64,000 bases of DNA from Argentina anserina (GCF_933775445.1 NC_065877.1:15128001-15192000); one strand, 5' to 3'; numbered from the stretch's first letter, positions 1-12,421 are shown. A program made the numbers and translations. The notes: generated from the letters alone by a model not told the origin.

Positions 1-1223
1 CTTAAGATCCCAATCTGCAGAAGAAGAATCTGTCTTCAACACCAAAGAACCTCAAATGGAAAACGAAAGAACTATCTAATTATTCAAGTTATTACCATGA
101 TCATGAACATTTTAGCATGGAGTGTAAAATCTTTAATGCTACATTTAATTTGTGTGCCAGACATTAAAAAAAAGGGATGCAGTATGGCCAATACCTTGAT
201 GATTAAATGTCGGGTCAACGAATGTTTCTCTAATTAAACCCCAAGCTTCCACAAGGGTTCTTTGTACTGAGTTCACCTATTATACAATCAAATCAAGTTA
301 ATAAAAAGCATCACATTTCTGATACAGGTAAAAACAAGTTAAGACTAAAAAACAACTTGATTTAAACTATGATCTATAGTCAAAATTACTAAATACAAAC
401 ATACGAAGTAAATGGATAAAATAAATGTACCAGCATCAGCAAAGCAGAACATTCATCTAAACCCAGAAATAAATTACCAAAACTAAGACAAATGTGTAGA
501 AGTGATAAATCTATATCATACACATTTTGTGTTGATTTGATTCTTGCAGTGGTGAGATTATAAGATATGTGCATAATCTGACTACTATCCCAAGGGGATC
601 AGATTAGTGTGACAAAGGAACAATCTCATGTCAACAGAACAACTATATAAAAAGTTAAAAACGTATAATAGAACGTCCTATATTCACAATTATATGAATT
701 TCCTATATTCATTATTAGACTCGTACTCAAACATTTGACATCTGGTTTTTACCCAATTGACCTATAAATTTTCTTTCTTTGGTTGTTTTGTTCCTGTCCC
801 TTTCAGTTTATATAAGTTTTAATGTAAACCAGACATCTAGGAAATACTCAAGTATAGGAAACACATACATAATACTCAATTAAATAGAAAGAAAGGATGA
901 ATAACCTCAGTGGTGCGTGAAACCGGAAAAGCAACGGTCAACGACTCCGCAATCGCCGGAGAATCAAAACAGAGCGAGAAACTGGCAGCAGCGGCAACAG
1001 AAAACGCAAGAAAGCCTTTTCCGATGGACCCAAAGAGCTCCTGACTAGATTTTTCATCAGCTTCAGACTTCGCAGCACTGACTCTCCATTTCCGGCTAAC
1101 ACTGCGATCCGAGCAAGGGAACCGGTGCGCGGGCAGTAAAAATGAGGTGGGTTTTCGGCATATGGGCGAAACAGGTAAGCAACGTATTGGTTTGAGATCC
1201 ATGTTTGGGCAGAGAGGCTCCAT
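1..1223 (-). CDS. CTPA: CtpA-like C-terminal processing peptidase, chloroplast (5' exons only)
   Basis: Serine peptidase family S41 enzyme that removes the C-terminal extension of the photosystem II D1 precursor in the thylakoid lumen. Exon 1 is 1223-906 (106 codons), exon 2 276-195, and exon 3 starts at 14 and leaves the window. All junctions are GT-AG and the frame is continuous. Exon 1 encodes a Ser/Arg-rich transit peptide, then a hydrophobic stretch (about residues 70-85) ending in an AIA site (90-92), which is a bipartite stroma-plus-lumen targeting signal. The downstream residues VAFPVSR, EAWGLIRETFVDPTFNHQ and DWDLK are the recognisable start of mature CtpA. The PDZ domain and Ser/Lys dyad lie off the left edge. 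The ATG at 1223 follows an ACA-repeat leader (1224-1244). Family recognition is strong; the symbol is by similarity. Confidence 0.88.
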
Positions 1224-1255
1224 TGTTGTTGTTGTTGTTGTTGTTTGAGGACCAA

Positions 1256-2126
1256 AATGGAGAGGAGGAGAGAACTTTGAATATAGTCGACTACAGTAAT
1301 ACGTTATTAGTTTGTTGGGATTCTAGAGGTGGGGTCCGCTTATGAATCTTGAAGATAGCTTCTGTGGCTTGAGATTCATTTACCGTAAGCCTCAGGGCCT
1401 CAGTGTTTGCTACACGTGTATATTGGTAAGAGGCAGAAGTTGTGAGTTGTGACCGGAAATTTCCCATTTGGATGTTTCTACTCTCTTGGATGTTTATACT
1501 CCGGTCTAGGGGCGGATGTAAGTTGTAGGCAAGATTTGCTCCCAAAACCTCTTAAATATATATATATATATATACAGTCTTTATTCAGAGTGAAGTTCCA
1601 ATTTTAGCACACTTTTCGGTCAAATTTTTTCACCATAAGTGATTCAATATTTAGATATGCTATTCAAGATCATCTCTACAAAGTTTCATCCAATTCAGAC
1701 ATCGTTAAGGTATTGAAATTAGATTAAATCAATGAATGAATTAAAACGGTTCAACGTGAACCGTTCGTGTAAATCTCAATTTTGAAAGCTTAAATCATTG
1801 TCAAATTGGATGAAACTTTGTAGAGATGATCTTAAATAACATACCTAAATATTGAATCGCTTATGGTGAAAAAAATTGACCGAAAAGTGTGTCAAAATTG
1901 GAACTTCACTCTGTAATTTCAGTGACTAGTCCCAAATTGAAGAAGAGCCCATTTTCTAGGCCTATAAAAATAGGCACAAACTTCCAAATTAGAGATCCTT
2001 AACTTCCTTAAATTGTATACTTACGTAGGGTTTGGAGGGTCATAGCTAAGCTAAAACGTACACCACCTTCCTTGACCTTTGACTCGAATCTCATTATGCA
2101 GGGTTCTTCAGAAGATAAAGGATTGA
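1256..2126. other. CTPA upstream region
   Basis: Non-coding DNA between the CTPA start and the CACTA element. The first 300 bases presumably hold the CTPA promoter and leader. An AT dinucleotide run lies at about 1555-1574 and a foldback MITE at 1583-1916. No open reading frame of interest was seen. Confidence 0.5.
1583..1916. mobile_element. Foldback MITE upstream of CTPA
   Basis: A 334-bp near-palindrome. The left arm, beginning CAGAGTGAAGTTCC and running through TTTTCGGTCAA, recurs inverted at the right end (about 1878-1914). The arms extend inward for about 150 bp each with few mismatches. It has no coding capacity. Related sequences with the same inner motif (AAACTTTGTA...CCTAAATATTGAAT) occur near 33.6 kb and, more diverged, near 56.6 kb. 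Superfamily not determined. An AT repeat flanks it, so no target duplication can be assigned. Confidence 0.75.
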
Positions 2127-2129
2127 AGG

Positions 2130-2515
2130 CACTACGCCAACCAGACACTTGGGCGACGAAAGAAAATCATCACCTGAAGCGCCAAACCGTCGCATCAATG
2201 TGGTAGCATCGTTACCGTCCCCCCCCCCCCCCCCCAACCTTCAGGCAACCATCTAAGCAACAGCCATCGCTTCAGTGTTCATCCAGGCAACGAATTAAGT
2301 TTCGTCACTTCGACCTTAAGCGACGAAATATTGAGCTAAAGCAACCAACTCTTCTCGTTTCTTATATATGAAGCAACGAATTGTATATTAAAACTTTTTG
2401 TCACCTCAGTTTTTAGAGCGAATCGGTCGTCGCCTTAACATTGTTTTAAGGTGTTGCATCTTAATACTGAAGCGACGAGTTTTCTTGTTTATGTCGCTTC
2501 AGTTAGTTTTACTTA
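2130..2515. repeat. CACTA left terminal and subterminal repeats
   Basis: Terminal CACTACGCCA followed by repeated GCGACGAAA / CGTCGCTTCAGT motifs in both orientations (for example near 2153, 2315, 2424 and 2497). These are the likely transposase binding sites. A run of 17 C residues lies at about 2219-2235. Confidence 0.75.
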
Positions 2516-2759
2516 TAAAACAAATAGCATCTTAACCGTAACATTTCACTTGCTATACCTACTTGAAATCCAATCCATTCCACCAAAGCACAAGACAAAT
2601 GAACTAAAACAACATTGGAATCACTAGAAACCAATTGTACACTATACACAAGTCCCATTCTAAATAAATTTGCTGTTTGAAAACATCAAAAAATTAAGTA
2701 CAAAAAAATGTCATACCGCATTTTGCTTCAAAACAGCATCATTATCATTACCTTAAGTA

Positions 2760-4500
2760 CTACGGGCTTGTGCAGCTTGCCAATTTTGCAGCAATTCCTC
2801 CATCGCATGAAGACGCTCCTTAATGGATTGATTTTCCTCCCTATGGATTGATTTTCCTCCCTCACAGTATGATTTTCCTCTATGGACCTTCGGGCTTGCT
2901 CTCAGCTCGAGCAGATGCCTCCTCAGCCTGCTACGCGCTATCCTCAGCCTGCCGGACTCTCTGCTCTAACTGCTGGTTTCTCTCCTTAGCTTCTTGAGTG
3001 TTGACTATGGTCTGAGCTCCTCCTCTTCTCTTTGCAGCCCATTTTAGTGCTCCTCCCACACCTACAATATTAGAATACAATCAGTAAAAAAGGGCTGCAT
3101 TAAAATGAGTAATGGCATAATATTTATTGTGTTAAAAACAGTTACCTCTAATTTTTGTCCCTTTTCTTTCTCCCAAATACATCTTGAGTATATCTAATTC
3201 CTCATCAAGCGGGATCGGCTCCACATTTCCCAGGTTTGCCTCCCCCCGTGCTTCTATCAACTCGAAAACCTTCCTCTTCAATTCTCCCTGCCAAAAGCAA
3301 AACCAACATGTTTTCCCATAAAAATCAATTCCACTATAACACAATAATCAGTAGGGATATCACTCCAAATGTTGTCACCTACACCTAGATTGATTCAAAT
3401 GAAGGCAATTCCTTGGTTTTCATTCCCTAACCTAGATGACTAGAGGATATTATGATCAGAACATGCTTACAAAGATCAGAACAAACCACCACTTTTTAAC
3501 AAATATCGTAACCACATATATCTCTATCTCATTAATAAATCTACATATCAGCAAACAAGAATTATATTCATCCTTTCAAATTAGGGAAAACCAATGCAAC
3601 AAACCAACCGACTAAATAAAACACCAAAACAGTAACATGCTTACAAAGATCGAAACACTCACCACTTTATGCCTTCTGTTCTTGTTAGGTAGGTAAGCAT
3701 CCAGTGTAGCCGCACAGTACGGGGACGGATGTCCTTGCTTTAAATGCTCCTTTGTCCTATGACTAAGGTTTTGACCCGGAGTAGTGGTTGATCGGCTCCG
3801 GGTTTTTGTTCTGATTTTCCTTGTTGTGCATGCTTACGACCTAAAAAAACAATATATATGAGTTAGAACATCTCAAATTATGAAGTGAATATCAAAATTA
3901 TATATAAGCATGTACTAATAAATTACTTATTGTTTGGTCTTTGTCTCGGAATTCCTTGGTGACCAAGTAGTCCCACTAATCAGAACGGTGAATGAATTCA
4001 AGGGGAACAACATCCATGTGTTTGTCAAGGTGCTTGTGGCACTTATATTTCCAATCATTGTACATTTGATAGGATTTTGGGTCAATGAAGTCCCACATTT
4101 TGACATTCCTTCTCGGTATATCATAGTAGTTCTGCCAAAAATAATAAATGCACGTTATGACCTTTAATATAATTAACAAGAGACAAAGCGAAATTTATAA
4201 AATAAAAAAATCAAACACATTCATCTTCAAGTATTTCTCATCAGCCTCTTTTTGATAATCTCCGAGCTCGTAAAATGTAGGTGCAAGTATTGGCACGTGC
4301 GCCTTGACAGCGGCACCAATGTCACGGACTAGGAGGTTGCGGTTAGCATTTGAGTGAGGTCCACCGTAGAAATCCGACCACACAAGCTTGATCTTTCCTC
4401 CAATGGTCTTCACTATTTGTGACATCTTGTTACTTATCACAACATGACGTTTCAGAACCACACCCTCTGCACAAAACAGTGAATGAGAAATATGACCCAA
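2760..4500 (-). pseudogene. Transposase_24 (Ptta/En/Spm, tnpA-like) remnant of the CACTA element
   Basis: Reading leftward on the minus strand, several pieces fit the plant CACTA ORF1 family. The first (about 4500-4195) contains GGKIKLVWSDFYGGPHSNAN and ILAPTFYELGDYQKEADEKY. The next (about 4130-3960) has KMWDFIDPKSYQMYNDWKYK, followed by a weak segment with SHRTKEHLKQGHPSPYCAA near 3765-3710. A segment at 3290-3145 has KVFELIEARGEANLGNVEPI and LDILKMYLGERKGTKI. A coiled, Gln/Glu/Arg-rich tail lies near 3050-2760. The pieces are probably exons. The tail carries in-frame stops around 2880-2940, so I call it a pseudogene, although the splicing is uncertain. Confidence 0.65.
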
Positions 4501-5029
4501 TTGTTAACAGAAACTAACTCGTAAAGCATTGAAGTATAATAGTAACTAGTAATCTATGATGTCAAAATGAAAGATCAATCTGTGAAAAAATAAGCAAAAC
4601 AAGGGCATACATACACTGGAATAACAAGTCAATGAACATTAACTGTGGAACAACGAGTTAATGAACATTAACTCTCAAATGAATACTTATAAATGGTTTT
4701 TTTTTTAACTCAGAGGCACTTCAGGGTTATCTTGAACTAGAAGTTAAACTTCATATATCAGACACATGCTCTTGCTTATAGGAGATTTACCAAACTTCAT
4801 AAAAGATTAAAAGGCACATGTCCATTGAGTCAATCAAACACAAATATAATCAAGAAGTTTATGTTTCTAAGCCATGCACACAAAAGCCATTGTCTAACAT
4901 CAATTTCTATTTGGAAAAGACTTGGCAGCTTTGATGGAACCTAAAGGGAATCAACAATGTAGTCTACATTCCCTAAATCAATATATATCCCAAGTAACCT
5001 TTCTTTGCATGATTACTCAAACAAGGCGG

Positions 5030-5395
5030 GCTGACTTCGGAGGCATCGCCAGAGACTAGAGCGGTGAGAGATTGGGGCAGTGAGAGAGATTAGGGCACAG
5101 TAGAGAGAGATTGGAGTAGAGGTGATAAGGATTGGGGCGTCAGGGTGTTTAGGGAGTGATTAGGGTTCAAGCGGCGATGTGAAGTGGTTTCTGTGATTAG
5201 GGTGTTTTATATGTATCCATTAAAGCGACGGGTTTAGGGTAAAATCGTCGCCCGAGTTTTTAAACATTCAATTTAAAATTTGGCAAAAACATTCAAGCGC
5301 AACTAATGTCAACTGTTCAAATTTTGGGTGAAATGTTTTGCGCAAACAATCAGGTGACAAAAGAAAATGATAATATTCGTCGCCTCAATATTTAA
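5030..5395. repeat. Internal CACTA subterminal-like motifs between the two transposase genes
   Basis: The stretch holds GAGAGATTGGGGC-type repeats (5065-5140) and further copies of the GCGACG / CGTCGCCTCAA motif (5224, 5250, 5378). These motifs otherwise belong at the element ends. No protein is visible. It may be the promoter and leader of the tnpA-like gene, or the trace of a second element inside the first. Confidence 0.4.
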
Positions 5396-5562
5396 TGTTG
5401 TATGTTCTTGCCGTGCATATTTTTGGATAAATTGATACATTCAAATCAAACATAATTTCCTTCAAACAAATAATTCGATATGTTCATCATGTTCTGATAT
5501 CATTACTAGTGAGTGTAAGGTACTTTATAAAACATGATATAAACAAAATATGTTAGACATGA

Positions 5563-8221
5563 TCAATAATAATAATTATCATCATATTCTTCTTCTTCTT
5601 CTTCTTCTTCTTCTTCTTCTTCTTCTTCTTCTTCTTCTTCTTCTTCTTCTTCTTCTTCTTCTTCTTCTTCTTCTTCTTCTTCTTCTTCTTCTTCTTCTTC
5701 TTCTTCTTCTTCTTCTTCTTCTTCTTCTTCATTTACCGACCAGGGCATAATAGCATAAGTGGATTGAAAATGACCCAGATCAATTGTAAGATCGAAAACT
5801 CCACTATATACCAGGTCGGGCTCTTGGTATGGTTCTTCAACTTGATCCCATGATATGAGGTCTCTCATCGTCGTGTCTTGCAAGTGTTCTAGCATCGTAC
5901 ACATTCCTATGTGATATCACATTAGCTATCTTCCAAGTCTCACCCACCTTCGGATCATCTTCGTAGAACACTTGTTTTGCCGTGATCGCAAGAAAAAAAG
6001 GGGAATCCTCAAACCAACTACTATTTGTATCAACTGATAACAAGTCGTGATCTAGCTTAATGCTCCCACTCTTATCAGGGTCAATGTCATACCACTTAAA
6101 CTTGAACAACACAACCGGCATCCGGTCTGTGTATAATAGTTCGACCACATATTGAAGGATCCCGTAGTACTTGGTAGTTTCTGTCTCTACCATGAATCCA
6201 CAATTTTGGGTCTGCAAGTATCGATCTATATTCCATGATATAAACTTGATCTCATTCACATAACACGCTGAATAAATATTGTGTCATTACGGTCTTCTAG
6301 CCAGATTGAGGGTTTTAAGTAATGATGTCCACCTCTTTCAAGCCCTACAACCTATAAGATTGATGATATTTATGTAAGGTAGATTGTACGATTTAGAGAA
6401 AACAAAGAAAAAACCTCTTATGCATACCCAATCAAGGAAATAAGGATGAAAATTAATCCTACGTGACTTCTCATCGAAGTCTGGGTTCTCTTGCTTATAG
6501 AGATTTTCATGTTCAATCATGTACTGTCTGACTTCTTCACATTCGAGCAAAACTTGCCAGTGAGCCTCAAAAATCTCTTATTCAGTTAACCTAGTACGAG
6601 AGATGCACTGATCCAGACACATGAGGTCAGAAATAACAGAAATATCATACTTCTTGGAAGCATTAGTGTTGTCTATTTCATTACAACATTCAGCAACCTC
6701 CAGGTATAAATTGCAGTACGTCACTGACTCTTAAGTAATATATCTCTCAGAAATACAATCATCTTGGTATCGTCTATTATTAACCGATTTTTTATATGTT
6801 CCAAGTTGCCTGCAAAAGGAAATATTAGTACATTACATGAGATATTTAGTATATTACATGAAACTCTTCAAAATTAGCACCATACCATTACATGGGAAAC
6901 ATCCAGGTAAAATGCACATGACATGTTAGCAAGACTTGTTCCAAAAGGGGAACCATGATTTTAAAGAAATGTGGAGGAAAAATCGTCTCCAGATTACATA
7001 GAATCATGACTATCTCATCTTCCATTAGCCGGACAGTCTCTTTTTTCAACTCTCTGGCACATAATTTCTGAAACCATATGGATAGTGCTATTAAAGGCTT
7101 GATGATGTTCAATGGTAAGTACTCACGGATAACTATTGGAAGAAGACGTTGAAGCATTAGATGGCAGTTATGTGTCTTTAATCCGTGAAACTTTTTGTCA
7201 CGTAAGTTAACCTTACTCCTTAAACTCCCAACATAACCATAACGGTACATCACATCACGAAACCATTCAAATACCTCTATTTTAAATTCCAGCTTCACCA
7301 AGAATGGCGCATGAGAAAGTTTTCCATTGCTCATTTACCACTGATTTTGCCGCACCATCCTTTTTTTTAAGCGGCACGAGCTTTTGGATCATCTTTATAC
7401 TTTCCTTCAATACTAAGAGTTGTTCCAATGATATTGTCAAATACGTTCCTTTCAATGTGCATGACATCAAAACAATATCTCACTCGAATAAATTTCTAAG
7501 AATGCAGCTTTCAAAACATGCACTTGTTAGTCCAACATACTCTATTGTTTGGATTATAAGGGACCTTGAACTTTTCGTGCAACCTAAGCATATGGTACTC
7601 GTGACTGTTAATTTTTGCTAGAATTTCCTCTCCGGACAAAGAAGGGGGTCTTGGCCTAAACTCACACTCTCCGTTACATGCCTGACCAGCGGACCGCCAA
7701 TGGTGGTCTTGTGGTAGCCATCTGCGGTTTCCCCAAGATACAACAGGGTTTGAGCTTCCGCTAAAAGCCTGTCATACTTCTGATAATCATCATCTATGAC
7801 ATTATTGAAAAGTAGGGTCACCATCATCACTATTATCTTCACTGGCACCCGCCTCGTATCCAACATAATAAGGAAAACCATCATGCATAATGTCCATTAT
7901 GGGGTCCATGGAAGGACCATCACCACCGCTAGAAAACGCCCTTCACTCTAGGAACTGTCTTCGAAGCTCGGTAATTCTCGATTCATTTGATACTTCAGCA
8001 TGTTTGTCCCATATTGTATAATTAGGCCACATATCGTAATGAGACAAGTGTGAATATATGACTTCACAAGTAACTAGATCTTGATTGTTACGACACACAT
8101 TGCACGAACAATAGTAATAGGTCTTCCCATTCGCTGTATCTCTAACACAGTTCATGAAATGAAAAATCTCATTATGGTATCTTGGATCACCACGATTGTA
8201 CTGCATCCAACTCTTATCCAA
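5563..8221 (-). pseudogene. Tnp2-type CACTA transposase (tnpD-like), degenerate
   Basis: The domain order on the minus strand matches plant CACTA transposases. The transposase-associated N-terminal domain (8221-7945) has DKSWMQYNRGDPRYHNEI and FMNCVRD, with Cys residues CSCNVCRN. A linker follows with DYQKYDRLLAEAQTLLYLGE (near 7780). A DUF4218-like region (about 7280-6890) has KFHGLKTHNCHLMLQRLLPI. A short ENPDFDEKSRRINFHPYFLDW segment lies at 6500-6430. A DUF4216 domain (about 6110-5890) has FKWYDIDP and DSPFFLAITAKQVFYEDDP. An acidic poly-Glu tail ends the frame. The usual initiator Met before DKSWM reads TTG. The frame is broken repeatedly, and the central catalytic Tnp2 domain expected between the linker and DUF4218 is essentially missing. 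It is inactive as it stands. Confidence 0.82.
5587..5730 (-). repeat. (GAA)n triplet repeat, 48 units, inside transposase coding region
   Basis: An uninterrupted TTC run of 144 bases on the plus strand. On the minus strand it encodes an unbroken poly-glutamate tract in the C-terminal tail of the Tnp2-type reading frame, following VNEEE. It is by far the longest simple repeat in the window. Its complete lack of interruptions suggests recent expansion or high instability. Confidence 0.95.
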
Positions 8222-9240
8222 ATTTTATGCTGACATAAATAGTAAATATGCACATAGTTAGCAAACAATACAATATACATAATGCTTCTCCATGTTCATT
8301 TTCACCTTATGCCTCTTACCTTCATATATTTTGTTTTCAATTTTTGGTAAATTTCGGCAGCATCTCCCTACAGTTCCCCAAGTGCACAAATATCTAAACC
8401 TAGTTCGCACTCGAGGAATAGTATAGGGAGTTCCTATCAAAATCAATACCTAAAACCGAAAATAAAATCACATGAAGTGCAAGGTCACTCAACAAATTCA
8501 TGTTTTCTTCCAAACTGTCCAAAAATAGGACAATTCAAGAATCAAATGTCGTACAATTGATAACGGAAATTCTAAACTAAATGCAAACCGGTGTATTATT
8601 GTGAGATTTGATTCACTCTCACACATGTTTATCCATATAATAAACACATAAAAAATAAACAAACTGAAAAACAAGCACACATGAGCACATTAAAACACAA
8701 ATCAACAATAATTATATTGTTTTTCAAATTGATAAACTCTTAATTTGAAATTTAAACGGCTAAATAAACCAAATTAATCTAAGATAAATTTCATGAGCAC
8801 ATTCGATTACTTTAATGTAATTGACTTCTAAATCAAGCAAAAATCGATCACATGAGCACATTAAGGCCTCTTAACTTATTCAAACACCTAAACACAGTTT
8901 ACATAATATTTTAGCCAAATTTGAGAAGATTATGAACTAAATCCTTTACATCCAATACATATTGAGCAACAAAACACTAATTCTAACACAAACTAAGTGA
9001 CCCAACACTAAAACTAACTCAAAATCACAATCTAAACTCTTACCCACACCACCAATATCCTATAATTTCTAATTTAATATAAAAGTAGTTCAACCTTAAT
9101 CTAGAATATTATGGGACAATAAGGACGAAGGAAGAGATGGAATTTATACTAACCTCCTTACAAATCAATGAAAAATGAGAAGTACAAGCTTCAAATCCCA
9201 AAAATTGAAATTTTCACTCCATGAACAATATCTCGAACTC
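8222..9240. other. AT-rich non-coding interior of the CACTA element
   Basis: Between the transposase N-terminal exon and the solo LTR. It is low-complexity and AT-rich, probably the 5' leader or first intron of the Tnp2-type gene. No conserved coding segment was seen. Confidence 0.5.
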
Positions 9241-12145
9241 TGTAATACCCTAGAAATTAGAAATTAATTTCTAAAGACTTTGCAGAGATTTTCATGTCAG
9301 TCATAGTCCAATTTCATTGTATGAGGATGAAAGCAAAAGCATTTGGGCGACTTATTGCTCGGAAACGTTTACTTTTAAAGGGGTTAAGAGTTGACTTTTT
9401 ATTCGTTGGGAATCTCAGAAAGCTTCATTCACGAAAGTGATAGAGCTCGTCGATACGATTTCGTAAACACACGGCACACGTATTTTGGAAGTCATACGAA
9501 GAAGTTATAATCAGCGAAAGTTTTCGGGTTTTGGAAGGGTTGAGTATAAAATAGAAATTTTCCACTCGGGTTTCGTTATTTTTTTTAAAAAAATTATTTT
9601 TTCCTTCCCCTCTGTTCCGCGCGTGCCTCCTTTAGTATCAAAATTTTCCTTTTGACTCGATCTGAACTTGGCCGACCTAACCCGGGTTTTCCGGCAAGCT
9701 CCAGCAGTTCTAGACAACGGGGCCAGTTCAGATCTCTTCGTCTCAGCCTTGCGCACCTCCCTGTGGTGGTGGTTTGCTCCAGTTCCCATCGAGTTGTGCG
9801 AATCGAATGCTCGATGGTGACCCGACTACCTGGTTATGATTCCAGCGATCTTTGGCAGCGCTATTGACCCAGAACGGTGCCCCTCCCCCTTGCAACCGCA
9901 TCTGTAGTACTGGTTTGACGCACTTTGATCTAGAATTTGTAGATCAAATATCATGGTTCCCAGCAGCTGTTTGGTTTTGTTCTAACCATTTCCAGCAGTG
10001 TCTCGACGTGGAACTAGTCAGTTTGTCAAGTCATCTTCCTCCTAATCACGACCATGTAACCGTTGAAGCTTGGTGTGAAGGGTGGAGTGTTCAACTTGGA
10101 AGTTCTTGGTCACGGGAATATGTGGGCTGCTCCGGTCATTTCGAGAGCTTCCTCAAGTATTAAAACCGATTCTTAGGCATTAAATGTTGTGCTTGTTGAG
10201 TTTAATTGTTGGGAGGTTGAAAATGTTTAAGAGAAGCGTGTGGAAAGCCTTAGACAATCCCATAGTGTGGCTTGCAGCGGTGCTACGGACTTGTTGCAGA
10301 TCCTTTGATGTCTCTAGTGCCTCATACTCATCGATACGAGCATTTTGATATGAAATTTGTAGCTTTTGGTTATTGTATGAACATGTTTGAGTTTTAAATT
10401 GTTCAATTGTCTATTCTTTGGAGTCTAGACCTTGAGATGTGGTGTAGGCAGGTATTATTGAACTATCGGAATTTCTTGATGACCTTGAAAGGTCTTGGAG
10501 GAAGAATTGCCTCAAGGGACAAGTCTTCGGGTTGGATTTAGAGGTTATAATCCAAGTAAGTCAATTCGGTTCCAATTATGATTAAGTTGGGATATGGGTA
10601 TCTAAGGTGGTCAATCTGTGTACTTCGATAGGGACTCATTATGTTTGCGACATAGTAACCTTTGGGGTAGTTAGAGACATTAATAAGTCTCAAGTGGAGT
10701 TATGCCTCGAGTGGCTTAATTTCGAATTTTGGTTTTAGGGAAGGAAGTGAAATCATAATATTTGTTATTGTATTGTAAGTTTATTGAGTGGTGACCTTGT
10801 TATGATCTAGGTGCATGATGTTTGCTATGGAGTGGGTTGCGGTGTTTAGTGCCTTCTTTTTATAATGAGAGAAGACACCCACAAGTTTTAATTTGAGTTG
10901 TTAACGTAGTCCATGCATCATTAAAATGTAAAAAAATTCTAGAAATATGTTTGTTTTAAATTACGTGAACTTGATTGTTTACAGTTTATGGATAAGTAAA
11001 ATAGTTTTTTTTATAAATAAAACGATTTTTAAAAGGTTTTGTGATGATGGATTATGTTTATTGGTTGAGAATGATAAAATTGGCTTATGCATGTTGATAT
11101 TGATATGATATAGTCAAATTATATATGGATATTAAATGGTAATAATAATATACATATATACTTTGCTATATTATAAGTTATATATTTGAATGTGTTTTTA
11201 TGTTAATATGGAGGAATGGATCGGAAGGGAAGAAAATGTACCTTCCGATAAATTGGTTTATTGAATGTGGATATTTGATAATGTTGGCGGAAGTGAAGAA
11301 AATGTACCTTCCGGTGATCTGGTTTATTAGTATGATGTTATATTGTGTTGTTTTGGAGTCACTTGGATTTTGGTATAATATTATCATGGTTAGATTGATT
11401 ATATTGTACGTGTTGTTTAACATAAGAGTTGTGTTAAATGTTTTTTGTTCAACTGACCTGGTGATATTGGCAATTAAATCGGGAACCAAGCCTTTGGCCG
11501 GGTGATTGGTTACGATAAGTTAGAACTCTAGTCTGTTTGCCGATGCACGGCAAAAGGGGTAACCTAGTGGGGTTATCTAGGTCTCATGAGTGCATGTTTT
11601 TAAAAGGAAATTTAATTACGATATGTTTTTGTTGGTTGTTGAGTTGTTAAATTCTCAAGTTATGATTTTTTCGTGCATGTTCCTTTGAGAAAGGGATATG
11701 GACTTTTTAATGAAACTAAAGTGTGAGTTGTTTCTTAATTTCATGATTTTGAGTTACGTTGTTGGTTTTTCTCGTTCATTTCATTTTGTTGTATATTAAA
11801 GTGAGTTCATAAACTATGTTTTTACGTATAAACCATTAATCTTTATCATGCATTTATGCGTGTGTTATGTGGAATTTAAATGTCGTTTCTTATATATATT
11901 ATAAGCATGTTATTCTTGAATCAAGTTTACTCATACGAGCTTTAAAAACTTAGCAGGTTTATTTGTTTACATCCTGGTGCACCAATCCATGATGTAGGGT
12001 TTTATGTGCAGGTAAGGGTATTCAGGTTCGCATCATGAGAGATTAGAGAAGTTGTGTACAATAATGTAAGAGTAATATTTGAAGTTAATTCGAATTATCA
12101 TGTTTTCGAATTTGAATTTTATTATTCAAAATTCAGAGCGTGACA
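9241..12145 (+). mobile_element. Solo LTR (long-LTR Ty3/gypsy family) inside the CACTA element
   Basis: Starts TGTAATACCC and ends AGAGCGTGACA, the TG...CA ends of an LTR. It is flanked by AACTC (9236-9240) and AGCTC (12146-12150), a 5-bp duplication with one mismatch. It matches, reversed, the LTR at 12599-15601: the segment around 11490-11535 (AGCCTTTGGCCGGG, then GTTACGATA and CTCTAGTCTGT) is clearly homologous to 13325-13375, and CATACGAGCT...GGTGCACCAAT near 11933-11985 matches 12950-13000. There is no internal domain and no second LTR, so it is the product of LTR-LTR recombination. Open frames at 9652-10163 are LTR sequence without recognisable protein. Confidence 0.85.
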
Positions 12146-12242
12146 AGCTCAGCTCGCATATGCAGTAGTTTAGATCCAGAAATGTTTTGTCTTCAACATC
12201 AGCTGCTTTGCTATATATTTAAAAAATAATGTGATGAAAATT

Positions 12243-12421
12243 GGGTAAGTTCGTCGCCTCAACTTGAACTGAAGTGACGAAAATAATGTGTCGTCGTCTT
12301 AAACAACTGAAGCGACGACATTTTTCTTTTAGGACCTATGGCGAAACCTAATTTCGTCGCTTCAATATCTCTGTGGGGATGAAAAAAAGTCATGTCATCG
12401 CCCTGTGTGTCTGGCGTAGTG
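12243..12421. repeat. CACTA right subterminal repeats and terminal inverted repeat
   Basis: Alternating GTCGCCTCAA / GAAGCGACGA motifs (12251, 12273, 12311, 12354), then CGCCCTGTGTGTCTGGCGTAGTG ends, the mirror of the left terminus (last 13 bases match with one gap). Confidence 0.75.

Larger units (their letters stand above)
2130..12421 (-). mobile_element. CACTA (En/Spm) transposon with nested solo LTR
   Basis: The left end is CACTACGCCAACCAGACA and the right end, reversed, is CACTACGCCAGACACA: the terminal inverted repeats of a CACTA element. Both ends are flanked by AGG (2127-2129 and 12422-12424), the 3-bp target duplication typical of this superfamily. Subterminal copies of an AGCGACGA-type motif lie at both ends in both orientations. 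The interior holds degenerate Transposase_24-type (tnpA-like) and Tnp2-type (tnpD-like) genes, both on the minus strand. A 2.9-kb solo LTR sits at 9241-12145, so the CACTA portion itself is about 7.4 kb. The coding regions carry stops and lack the catalytic core, so the element is probably no longer autonomous. Confidence 0.9.

Noticed and set aside
5550..5750. Plus-strand frame encoding poly-leucine
   Set aside because: It is the antisense reading of the GAA repeat in the transposase; no independent coding evidence.
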